The notes under the pieces are model-generated. The model had not been told where the DNA came from. It saw nothing but the letters and a program-made list of their open reading frames with translations, and ran no database searches. 64,000 nt of DNA from Umbelopsis isabellina (lineage: Eukaryota; Mucoromycota; Umbelopsidomycetes; Umbelopsidales; Umbelopsidaceae). Shown piece after piece: positions 23,405 to 35,075 of this stretch. The stretch covers positions 1,612,001 to 1,676,000 of the forward strand of contig JAEPQZ010000003.1 in NCBI GenBank assembly GCA_016758905.1, in the 5' to 3' direction. How positions within the stretch are numbered: position 1 is the first letter of the stretch; the number at the start of each line of letters is the position of its first letter. The translations under genes were made by a program, and so were the position numbers.

Positions 23405-24464
23405 AGAGAACGACTTCCTTTAAGGAAGCCTTTTACGATAATTTGCTATTCAAAAAAAAGGGTAGCAGGCAGTCACGAAAATAACCTGTCACAACATTTT
23501 CAAAACATCAGAACGCAGGCTTTAATATAGAAAACGTTATCGTATCCACTCACTTTCCAGTACTAACTAAACCATGTAGCTCGTACTATATGACTGAGAC
23601 AACCAAGTAGGATGAGAGTTCATAGTTGTGGTCGTGGAGCCAAATATCACGTGGTTATAAACTCTTAACTGCTGTTATTTCTCATCCTAAGACCTTGAAA
23701 ACGTTCATGCCCTATCGAAGACAAAGGTTGAAGGTATTCAACGCATGAGTTTGTTAGAATATATGATAATCAATTGAGTCACCAATAATGCCGAGGCTTA
23801 GCAATCGCCAGCACCTGAGCAGCAGTCTATTAAATTTTGGTTTCATTTGACTCGCATCCGCTAGGCACAACTTTTGTAGATAAGGTCATTAACTGCGAGC
23901 AGTTGTTGGGTTGCCTCACCAAGTTATTGCCAGTGTCTGAGCTATCCACGTGGCGACGATCCCCCAACCGAGGACGCATCCTTCCTACACTATTAGCCCA
24001 CCGCAGCCTTCCAAAAGCTGTGAAGGGTATGCCCGTGCCTCCCAGAGTATTTTGAAGGCTTCTGCATGATTTGACGATAGCGATAGCAAAGCCTACGCAT
24101 ATGTACGAGTAGCAGATTTGGACATTCACGAGTGTATGTTGCCCATGATATCATTCAAGTCCAAGTGCAGTCCAATCACTTAAGCTGCGATGTCTGCGAT
24201 GTCAGAATCGTTGCAATATGATGCAACCCGGTACTTGTCTTTAGGATCAATATTCAATGTGTCGCTAATGAAGCCCCAACCCGTACGCTTGGGAGGATCC
24301 ACGTTTACGTGATGACAGGACCTTTTATAGACTGAGCTCCATGAGTTTTCCTCTTGAGGCAGAGAGTCCAAGACACTTCATACCATGCAACAGCGAATAA
24401 TCTGATGAAAATGCTATCTTACCTTGAGAAACTTTCATTAATGCTGTGAGTTGCTTAACTCATC
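23405..24464. other. Intergenic stretch without a convincing gene
   Basis: Promoter side of TGS1, with CACGTG at 23648-23653. Frames of 99 codons (minus, 23830-24129), 72 codons (plus, 23837-24055) and 63 codons (minus, 24180-24371) overlap or adjoin one another. None resembles a family and they cannot all be real. A TATAAAAGG reads on the minus strand near 24320-24330 but no good start follows. Confidence 0.45.
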
Positions 24465-25108
24465 CTATGTCCCGCTCGGGCAGCTTAGGGCAGGATACTT
24501 TCCATTCGCCTCGGTGTCCCTAGGCAGAATACGATACCATGGTGGCAGATTTGTCGACATTGTCGAAAACAAATCGTTGATAATGCTATCCCTGATCTCA
24601 GCCATTACAGCAAATTGTTCGGCAAAGTAATCTATAGGAGCACAAAGCCTGCCCATCATAGCATCTGCCCGTGCACCCGAAACTGCCATGGCCACTATGT
24701 ATGCACCGCAATTGCAAGATTGCCTCTCTGCTAGCTCGCACCAAAGTGCTAATAAGATCATAAGGTCACAATCGAAATCTGTTGTCACCCTCTTCAATTG
24801 ATCGAAGCCATTACACCCGAATAGGTCGACGAACGCACCATATCTAAATGTAGTATTAGCTTCTAGTCTTGGACCAAAGTATCCTAGGATCGCTGCTGTC
24901 CTGGCCATAAAGCTATCATTACAATGGAAGTCATTGTGGGAGCATCTTCCATAGGTTTGAACTCCCCGATCGCCTGGTAAGCTGATAGCTTTTCTTGTCG
25001 CAGACAAGCCTATTGTCAGTGGAGTTGTAGTAAGTGATATAATAACAGAATTTAATGGCTACTAACTTGATGAATCCTTTGTTTTTGTGCTTGCGACAGT
25101 ACTCGCAT
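24465..25108 (-). CDS. Orphan protein of unknown function
   Basis: The main open segment (about 25008-24465) encodes some 180 residues. An upstream ATG at 25108 can be spliced on with a 53-bp GT-AG intron (GTAGCC to CAATAG) to give about 195 residues. The composition looks protein-like, with several Cys (SCNCGAYIV, GRCSHNDFHC) and hydrophobic stretches (CDLMILLALWCELAE), but I recognise no domain, signal peptide or membrane anchor. The surrounding 2 kb on each side is otherwise empty. It could be a lineage-specific gene or a chance ORF; the splice model is the weakest part. Confidence 0.3.
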
Positions 25109-25856
25109 TCAGCGGGGTGCGATATGGACCGATTATGTGTATGTTCCGGGTAGCTGAAGTGAGACCTCAATGGTTTGGCAATTTGTTTATATGGATGCGT
25201 TGTCTGGCTATAAACCTATTTTCGATCACTCAGGCGCACTCTGCTGAATGACCATTGATGGGTAAATAGAATAGCAGCAGAGAAACTTCAGGCTGAAGGG
25301 GCACAGGTGATGTTCCTCAACCGTTTTTAGTGCGTTATTTCAATGGATGTTACACTTCACATAAATGAGACGCTACCGCGATTCCTAATTGAGTAGTCCT
25401 AATTTGCAACGTAAAAATTACCCAGGATTTAGAAGATCCACTGCTTGTATGGTCAGTTTCATCAAATAATATGAAAGTATCTTTTCAGTGACCTTCTCGC
25501 AATCACTGGAGATGCTGAGTCTACTAGCGACAGCTTTTATCCTTTTAAAGTGAGATACCCACTTGCCATGAATGGCTGGAAATGGGCATCTGCAATGCCT
25601 GCCTTCATATCGCTCGGCACATAAGGTAGCTCATTGTAACGTGCCGTCCGATCTTAATATGCATTGAAGTAGGAAAAAGGGTTGGAGGTGCCTCTCAACT
25701 GTAATAAATAGACTTTTTAATCTTACGCTCAAATAGTATCTCCTCTCGAAAATCTCACTTATTGTACCACCAACATGTCACGACCCTCAATGCACAAACT
25801 TGTTGATAAAACTACATGTATTATTTAGACAAGGAATATTGCACAAGCAACGCTCT
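25109..25856. other. Intergenic stretch, nothing recognised
   Basis: Between the start side of the orphan ORF and the 3' end of the epimerase gene. No ORF with family resemblance, RNA gene or clear repeat seen. Confidence 0.5.
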
Positions 25857-27169
<1,313 letters not shown>

Positions 27170-28569
27170 GTTTGAGAGTTTAGCAATAAGAGAGAGTGAG
27201 AGAGAGTACTAAGTGCTAGAGTCGCACTTTTCAAATTTCATTTCTATTTATTTCGGCGGAGCTGTTGTCATTTTTGGATCAGTTCATGCCTCAATTTCCT
27301 TAATTAACATTATACGGACAGACATAGCGAATGCTTGATGCTTCATGTAATTTCAATATGTTGGTTTCTTGGTGTCGCTCGCCTTTGCTTGGCACAAATT
27401 ACTCAATTGCTATTTTCCTGATTCTGCCACATGGTCTGTATTTTACTTTACGGCTGACAGTAAATTTTTAGACCTCGCTTACCTAAACACAAACGCTTCA
27501 AACACATGGCCAATCGCTATCCCGAGGAACTAAAACATTGTTGTCACTTCGAACAGACAGGCCACAATATGGTACGGTTATGTAATACTAGTAACATTTA
27601 GTAAGCTTCCACGGAATGCCTGTTCTTGGTTATCCATCGCCATCTGTTACAAGTTAACAGGCTATAGCTCAAGCATACCAGCAAGTTTACAAGCTTATCT
27701 TAGCGAACACACAATCTAGAATAAGTTTATTGAGCCTTCGTTATGATAAGCAAGGATTATTGAGTTATAGTCATTGTGATACATCGTAGATTGATGGCAG
27801 CTCTATGCCTTTCGGATATATCCGAAGCAACTGTGCCACTGATTTTAGACATCAGTCTATGTTATTGCCAAATTGATATATAATCAAATGTGCCTTCAAA
27901 CATGGCATCATCATTTGTCTCTGGATTTACGACACTGAAGAATCACAGAGGATGAACAGATGCTCCCTTGTGCCTCAGCCCAAGTTTTGCTTAATATCAG
28001 AGGGGGCCAAAGTATGCGAAAGCAGCTGTGTAGTGACCTTGCAGAAGTGTTGGGCACAACCAGGACAACAGTTGTATTGATAGACAACTGTTGCTGCACT
28101 GGGTTCCTTTATTATAACAGCACATCTCTCAGGTGCAGAGAACTCTCAAACAGGCTTCTATACGGTGCGCAAAGCTTGTCTACAATCCAACTTGGTTGTT
28201 ATAAAAGCAACATCTGCTGCTGTTACATGTGGCTTGATAAACCTCGTGGCAAGCAAGTGCAGTGGGCGATGATTGCTATACTTGGCTGAAAGGAATACAA
28301 TTTGAACAATGCTGTAAGGCTGATTGCGAAACTAGGTCAAGAATATCACTATGGAGCATCATCAAATGGAGAGTTGAGTGAACAATCTAGTGAAATTCAT
28401 TCTTATTATTGTATAGCCAACTAGGCTTGGTATATGATTGGACGTTTATTGTTATGAATGAACGCATTGTACGATTCTGTTCGGCATCAATTAACATTAA
28501 AGTCTGTAAACAAGACTACATCTATTTAAATATTACAGATTCTGCTGCCAAAAGTATGACCACCTTTTA
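27170..28569. other. Intergenic region with cysteine-rich open frames
   Basis: Contains the epimerase promoter and, at about 27940-28380 on the plus strand, several short Cys-rich frames. One is a 45-codon ATG frame from about 27952 with five Cys after the start; another carries DNCCCTGF; a third reads DDCYTWLKGIQFEQCCKADCE. They may be exons of one small secreted Cys-rich gene, since a TATA-like TGATATATAATC lies near 27871, but I could not build a clean splice model. Confidence 0.3.
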
Positions 28570-28884
28570 TTAACAGGCCTCGTCTTCACAATAATGCTTG
28601 TATCGTTCACATTGTGATTTTCTTAAGCCATTGCCTATTTGGCATCTGATGGAATCTCCTCCTTCGCGTGAGCATCTGAAGCCTTTATCTTTGAGGTTGT
28701 CTAACAATGCATCTCTTTGGACGCCCTTGGCCAATCCACATATGTTGTTTTGACAAAGGTAGTGACATGAATTGTCATATTTAGAATATCCTGAATAGGT
28801 GCAGACCTCTTTTTTGCATGAGTCTTTTGCAAGGCCGAGCGCGATGAAAGCTACCAATATGCTGAGTAGGCAAAGCTTATACAT
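28570..28884 (-). CDS. Small secreted cysteine-rich protein
   Basis: A single-exon frame of 104 residues. A clear signal peptide (MYKLCLLSILVAFIALGLA) precedes a mature chain of about 85 residues with ten cysteines, allowing five disulfides, in the order CKKEVC, CHYLC, NNIC, FRC, IRC, QC, HYC, EAC. No known fold is recognised. Size, Cys content and the signal peptide are those of fungal small secreted proteins (effector-like, antimicrobial or surface proteins). The gene stands alone in about 2.9 kb without other genes and has its own TATA box, so it is probably transcribed independently and conditionally. The function is not assigned. Confidence 0.75.
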   Translation of the reverse strand: MYKLCLLSILVAFIALGLAKDSCKKEVCTYSGYSKYDNSCHYLCQNNICGLAKGVQRDALLDNLKDKGFRCSREGGDSIRCQIGNGLRKSQCERYKHYCEDEAC

Positions 28885-30395
28885 TATGAAAGGAATGAAT
28901 AATATAATGGGTGTTGCGAATGCGTTCTGGGCCTACCGTCCATTCGACCCACTTTATATACTTTCTTGTGAAAGGAGAAATTGAAAGCCACCAGGCTATC
29001 ATCTAATCACATAAAATCCCTTGCGTATAATCTGGTTTTCAAGAACAATCAATCTCCTCACTTTCACTGCTGCAACATTGATGCCTAGTTTTTTTATGCT
29101 AATAACTTGTAAAGCTGTTTGTTAGGCGCAATATTAATTATTTACTAAAGTCGCTTCAGGTCTAATATACTACACTAAAAAAAAAAAGGTGTGCCCAGAC
29201 ACAGGGTTAGTTGTACCTTTTGACTATCCTGGCCAAACGGGGGTTTTGAGCAGATGTATACACCTTTATTCTGTTTAGGAAATAAGGCTTGTCATTATGT
29301 TTGTCCCTAATGTTCTTGTAATTGATTACCCATTGGATTAATACTATAATAGAAGCACGAGTGACACAGATCAAGCCAATCCGAGTTGAACCGCTACCTT
29401 TACTACATCAGTACTCTGCATTTGAGCTCATGCCGAGGTGCGGCCTACAGATTATCATAGACAACACGAGTAACCCCTTAACTTCAATTTCTATAGAATT
29501 TTATTTATAAAAAAGTCATTGACCTAACCCCTTGTAATACCGAGGAAAAACTATTGTAAAACAGTTGAAAAGTATTGGTGTTGGTGGTCTTCATGGTTTC
29601 ACGGATGGTACTCCTTCAGTTTCATATTGACGACATAATAAGACGAGCATATCCTCTTGATTGCATTGTTTATTAGCGTTTGAGGACACTGGCAATTTCG
29701 CTGCAACTGTAGCATGGCTGTTCAACCGGTATTGATAAGTTAAACTAGCCCTCGTCCAAGGTTATAGAAATAGGGTTCATATTCTGGATACGTTTATGGC
29801 CATCGGCATTGGTATTCCTGCTATATCGGTAGACTTGCGGAATTACACAATGGAAGCAGACAAGCGATTTCCCGATTGTGCACAACGCGAACCCTGAGAC
29901 TGTAAATTGCAGATGTATCACAACACCAAGGGGGAGAAAGCACAAACCGTGAATCGTTGTTTTTGAACTTTGCTGTTTGATAGCATAGTCGATCTCGATA
30001 TCGAAGCTTCAATCTCTCTGCTATAGTTTAGTCCACGTCAGCCTCTAATGAAGCGTGTCTTGCTGCATGTATGTGCAACTGTAATCTATTGATGGCTTTT
30101 TGAGTTCACTACTACTGTCCACTTTGTGAGCTAACGTATGTAGCATAATGATTACCATAGGATTAAATTATTCACAACATGTCTGATCAGTGAATGTAAC
30201 GTGGTATAGCGAAGATGAGATATGATATAGTCCATTGTACTATTCAACCTTCTCCTTCATCAATACGATCATGAGCTAACATGGTTGCTGCTCCATCAAA
30301 TTTTATTTACAGTTTATGATGATTTGACAACACGATGCTGTGATAACACAAGGTGCAGACAAAGCAAATTCACCTGGATCAGAAGATGCATCTGT
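28885..30395. other. AT-rich intergenic region
   Basis: No gene recognised beyond the TATA box noted separately. There is an A-run at about 29177-29187. Frames of 60-66 codons at 29322, 29745 and 29821 show no family resemblance. The right end is the 3' flank of the COQ11-like gene. Confidence 0.5.
28953..28960 (-). promoter_or_regulatory. TATA box of the small Cys-rich gene
   Basis: TATATAAA on the minus strand, about 70 bp before the ATG at 28884, at normal TATA-to-start spacing. Confidence 0.55.
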
Positions 30396-31214
30396 TTACT
30401 CTCGTTTACGCCACTGGTTGGCGAGTTCTTGCATCTGGTGGACATCGACAATACCTTCAACATCCGACTTCTTTATGGCTTCTAACACGGCCATGCCCAC
30501 AATATCATCTGACAAAGGTTTGTCGGCAAGAAATTGTAGAGAATCTGGGAGCTGGTGGCGGAATGGGCGGAGTACAGCTGACATGATCATAGTCTCCACC
30601 GCAATAGGAAGCATGAACTTTCTTTGCGACATGGAATATATAATGCCTACAACAACGATGCTCTTTGCTTAACACCTTTCTCATTATATGGATACTCGCC
30701 AGCCAAACGGCATCTCCTTACCTGGTCGGAAGATGACTACGCGTAGCTTGTCCTGAAACTCTTTTGACAACAACGTTTGTTCAGCTTCTCTTTTGCTGTT
30801 AATGTACCTCGGATCAAGCAGAAAGCCTGGAGGAGCATTGGCGGCTGAGAAGTACACCAAACAACGTTTATCAAGATCATCTGGTTGTGTTTTGACCATC
30901 TCTCGTGCTACGCTGACCACAGCGTCTCTGTTCAGCCTTTCATAAGAGCCATCTTCATTATCTTTCTCGTCCTTGATGGTGCCCACCGTCGACACTACTG
31001 CGCTAGCCGTTCTTAAAGTATCTGAGAATGAGGACGGATATAACGCATTGCCTTGAACGTGACTGACTTTATTGGGTAGCATGTCCATTTCCTGGGTTGG
31101 CTTGTTGCGTGACACCAGGTTCACAGAGCCATAAACATTGCTGTTCGCTGCTTGCTTGGCAATAGCAGAAGCTACCAATCCCTTTCCTATGATGGCAAGT
31201 CTATTGTTGGACAT
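30396..31214 (-). CDS. COQ11: Atypical SDR, COQ11/NDUFA9-like NAD(P)-binding protein
   Basis: Exons 31214-30722 and 30646-30396 give 247 residues. The N-terminus has a Rossmann nucleotide-binding motif (LAIIGKGLVASAIAKQA), degenerate from GxxGxxG, then VNLVSRNKP and a TVGTIKD loop. Further on, YFSAANAPPGF, YINSKREAEQTLL and VVIFRPGIIYS match atypical SDRs of the NDUFA9/Coq11 type (yeast YLR290C), which act in coenzyme Q biosynthesis at the mitochondrial inner membrane. The C-terminal LADKPLSDDIVGMAVLEAI fits the same family. It is a stand-alone protein, whereas some fungi fuse it with Coq10. Membership of the Coq11-like group is likely; the precise orthology is moderate. It is divergent from the trehalose gene. 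Confidence 0.7.
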
Positions 31215-31706
31215 ATTTTCGAGTGTGTGAAGACAGTGCAGTAAAATACGAAGAAGTAGGGCCGATCCGAACTCATAAAATCGCGGGAAATTTTCGCAGG
31301 TTTGGCCCCCCTGCACGTGCCCGGCCATGAATAAATACGGCCAACGCTTGTTATTGCATACTTTTATTTTAATAACCATCTTTACCCAGCATTGCTATTG
31401 CTATTTCCCCAAGTAAAATTTAGCTATAGGCACAATCATTTCCTGCCCACCTCGGTGTTTGGTCTCTCTTTAAACATGTAGTATATACAATCCCCGCCGA
31501 GTCCACTTTTGTCACAGTTACATCTTTTGCAGTCTGAGATTTTTGTATCACGTCATTACCATGAAAGTAAAAACACCAGTCACTACCAGCAATTCCAGTT
31601 ATCGGGGTCGGAATGTCTCCCAGCCTCACCCGTTTACAATTACGTCGATATTCAGTTTTGCTTCTTCTCTATTCCTTTTGCTCTTTCCTAAAGTTTTCCC
31701 TCTCTC
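31215..31706. promoter_or_regulatory. Divergent promoter of COQ11-like and trehalose genes
   Basis: A 492-bp bidirectional spacer. It holds one CACGTG (31314-31319) next to a CCCCT (31308-31312), the stress-response element core in yeast, which suits a trehalose gene. A pyrimidine-rich stretch (31650-31700) precedes the trehalose ATG. Factor binding is inference. Confidence 0.45.
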
Positions 31707-34581
31707 ATGCCTCATATTCCTACCACGCCAGGAATTGATACTGAAGCTATCAAGTCCTTCCTGCCTTTCGCTGGAGAGGACAAGCCTGCTTTCCATGGAA
31801 AGGTGATCAATGTTACTCATCATATCCAGTACAGCTGCATTAAGAAATCAGAAGCAAACCAAGAAACCTCTGTCCTTGATAAAATCAGAAGCATTGTTCC
31901 TGGTACTGGTACCCAGTCTACCAAACTTGCTGCTGATGATGCTCCCATCTCTCGCTTAAACAAGAGAAGACAGACACAGATCACCATTGGAGAGTCGCCG
32001 GAGTGGAGATTGACCCAAAGAGGTGGCCACTCGGCCATGTACTCTGGTTTAGATGCGCTCAAGAAATCCTGGGATACGGTTTATATCGGATCACCCGGTC
32101 CGTTAGAAAACGAAGATGGCGACGTCATTCCCACCGAAGATCTGCAAGATAGTGATAAGGAAGATATCAAGAAGTTGCTGAAAGATGCCGGCGATATCAT
32201 CCCCATCTTCTTGGGTACTGATGTTTCTGCTGGTCATTATGAAGGTTATTGTAAGAAAGGTAAGAAGAAATTTTTCAGTGATTTTTGCTGGATCGGATTG
32301 AGACTGGTGCTAGAAACTGAGCGATAAATGCTAATAATATATTTTCATTATTTCAGTGCTTTGGCCACTTTTCCATTATGTGACCTGGGCCGAAGTCACC
32401 AACGGCAGTGCCGAAAACAAATACTGGAAAGACTATGTTCAGGTTAACGCTGCCTTCACTGATGCCATCATTAGCGTATATAAACCAGGAGATATCGTTT
32501 GGATCCACGATTACCATTTGCTTCTAGTGCCCGAGATGCTTAGAACTAAGCTTCCTCAAGCTGCTTCTGGACTTTTCATCCACGCACCATTCCCTAGTTC
32601 CGAGATCTTCAGATGCCTTCCAAGTGAGTAGACATATCCATGCTTTGATCTAATTGATATCCACTCACACTGGTTTTTGTATCAATAGGACGTGATGAAA
32701 TCCTTAGAGGTATGCTCGGAGCCAGTCTTGTCGGATTCCAGGTGAGCATTGACTTTCGGCCTTCACACTATGGACTTTGTCGTTTTCTAATTTTTTTTTT
32801 TTCGCTCGCACAGACTTATTCATACTCTAGACATTTCATTTCTTGCTGCACTCGCGTGCTTGGTTACGAGTCTACACCCTCCGGTGTGGATGCTCAGGGC
32901 CAGCTCGTATCGGTGGGAACTTTCCCTATTGGTGTAGATACCGAGAAAATCGAGCAGTACCGCAAGGATCCTGGAGTTGCACCTAAGATTGCAGCAATTC
33001 GTGAAATGTACGGTGATAAGAAGATCATTGTTGGTCGCGATAAGCTAGATCCTGTCAAGGGTGTTATCCAAAAGTTGAATGCTTTCGAGAAGTTTTTGAC
33101 CGATTACCCCGATTGGAGAGATAAGGTTGTTTTAATCCAGGTCACTTCACCTGGAGTCACTGAGTCTCGCAAGCTCGAGACTAAGGTTTCTGAGATGGTC
33201 AGCCAAATTAACGGCAAGTTTGGATCATTGGAATTCACTCCTGTGCATCATTTCCACCAGCATATTGATCGTGATGAATACTATGCTCTCCTTACCGTTG
33301 CTGATGTTGGCTTGATCACCTCTATTCGCGATGGTATGAACACCACTAGCATGGAGTATATCATCTGTCAACAAGAAAACCATGGCCCATTGATTCTTTC
33401 CGAATTCACCGGTACGGCCGGAAGTTTAAGTGCCGCCAAGATGGTGAATCCATGGGATTATGCTGAAGTGGCTGCTGCCATTAATTCCAGTTTGTTGATG
33501 AGTGAAGAGAAAAAGGCCGCTAGACAAACGGTAAGTGGCGTAAATTCGGGCATGCGTACCTTTGTGAAACCATGATGCTGACGATTGTTTATTATGATTC
33601 ATTGTAGAAATTGTACAAGCATGTCGTTGGTCACACTTCAAAGTATTGGGCAAACTCCCTCGTTTTGGAGTTGATTGCTACATCTGAAAAGCCAGACCAA
33701 TCTAATATTACCGATGTATTGGATATCGAGCGTCTGAAAACAAAGTACGCTTCAGCAAAGAGCCGTGTTATGTTTTTCGATTACGATGTAAGTTGTCTGT
33801 CATAGGAATTGATGTAGGCGGTAAGAATTTGGAGAAAACTAAAACGCGTATGCAGGGTACCCTCACACCCATCCGTACCCAACCAAATGCCGCTGTACCT
33901 TCCAAGGAAATGATCGAGTACTTGACCGCTTTATGTGCTGACCCCAAAAACGTGGTTTGGGTTGTATCTGGTCGTGATCAAGCCGCATTAGACGAATGGC
34001 TTGGTGGTATCCCAAATTTGGGATTGAGTGCTGAGCATGGCTGTTTCATGAAGGCGCCAGAAACAAACAAGTGGATCAACTTGACCGAAGAAATTGATAT
34101 GAGCTGGAAGAACGATGTCATTGAGATCTTCACTTATTACACTGAAAGAACTCAAGGCAGTTTCATTGAACACAAGCGTTGTGCATTGACATGGCATTAT
34201 AGAATGGCTGACCCTGAATATGGAACTTTCCAAGCCAAGGAGTGCCAGAACCATCTTGAAAACGCTGTAGTGTCCAAGCTACCCGTCGAGATCTTGGTTG
34301 GTAAGAAGAATTTGGAAGTGCGCCCTACTTCTGTTAACAAGGGCGAGATTGTCAAGCGTCTTCTTGCCCAACACCTTGACGCCGACTTTGTGTTCTGTGC
34401 TGGCGATGATAAGACCGATGAAGATATGTTCCGCGCTTTGCGAAAGTGCGATTCTGTTCAAGAAGAAAATGTTTTCGCTGTCACTGTTGGACCCTCTGAC
34501 AAGAAGACTTTGGCCAATTACCACGTTGACGCTAGCGAAGACGTTATTAATGTGATTGGTATCATGGCTCAGAAGGCATAA
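31707..34581 (+). CDS. TPS2: Trehalose-6-phosphate synthase/phosphatase, TPS2-type
   Basis: Exons 31707-32259, 32357-32623, 32689-32741, 32814-33530, 33608-33787 and 33856-34581 give 831 residues. The N-terminal GT20 domain (about 140-560) has WIHDYHLLLVPEMLR, HAPFPSSEIFRCLP, RGMLGASLVGFQ and DGMNTTSMEYI. The C-terminal HAD phosphatase (about 580-831) has FFDYDGTLTP, whose DYD/GTLT is split by the last intron, VVSGRDQ and GDDKTDEDMF, all needed to dephosphorylate trehalose-6-phosphate. In the synthase-type loop the family arginine of RLD-x-x-KG is a lysine here (DKLDPVKG), suggesting that the GT20 part is regulatory and the protein acts as phosphatase in the trehalose complex. It takes part in stress protection and spore reserves in the cytosol. 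Confidence 0.93.
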
Positions 34582-35075
34582 ATGGGCTGGCTGAGCAAGC
34601 AGACATTGTAGACAATACCACAATCATTATAATTTTTTTTTTTTTCATGTCCAACTAATGTGCCAAACATTTTCGTTAATACTTTTTTGTTTTTACTTTT
34701 ACCATCACCATCCTCACTGCAGTCACAATAAAGCATCATCAATGTTTCCAATGAATTTCAGCGAGCAATAATGTATTAAGCGGGTTTCAGCTGAAGATAA
34801 CCCAAATTCTCCAGAAGTATCGAATAAACATTTGATTCAAGAATAAGAAAAAAGCATTTGAAAATGATTTGCGTTGCACCGCAAGCCGACTACGACAAAC
34901 GGGGAATTGAACGCAGACAAAATTATATTACAATGGGAGGGAAGGGAATGAAGCTTTGTGCTTAATAAAAGACACATACACAGCCACTATATGGAGTATT
35001 AGTAGCATGCTTGCATGAGAATAAGGTAAAATGAGACAATTTGTGAATGTCTGATAATGATAAAATAAAACAAAG
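34582..35075. other. Convergent 3' regions
   Basis: Between the stops of the trehalose gene and the APSES factor. It contains T-runs and AATAAA-like signals on both strands (for example near 34727 and 34823). No ORF of note. Confidence 0.6.

Noticed and set aside
29177-29280. AAAGGTGT ... ACACCTTT as possible ends of a miniature transposon
   Set aside because: Only 8-bp arms in a low-complexity setting, no target-site duplication and no second copy in the window.
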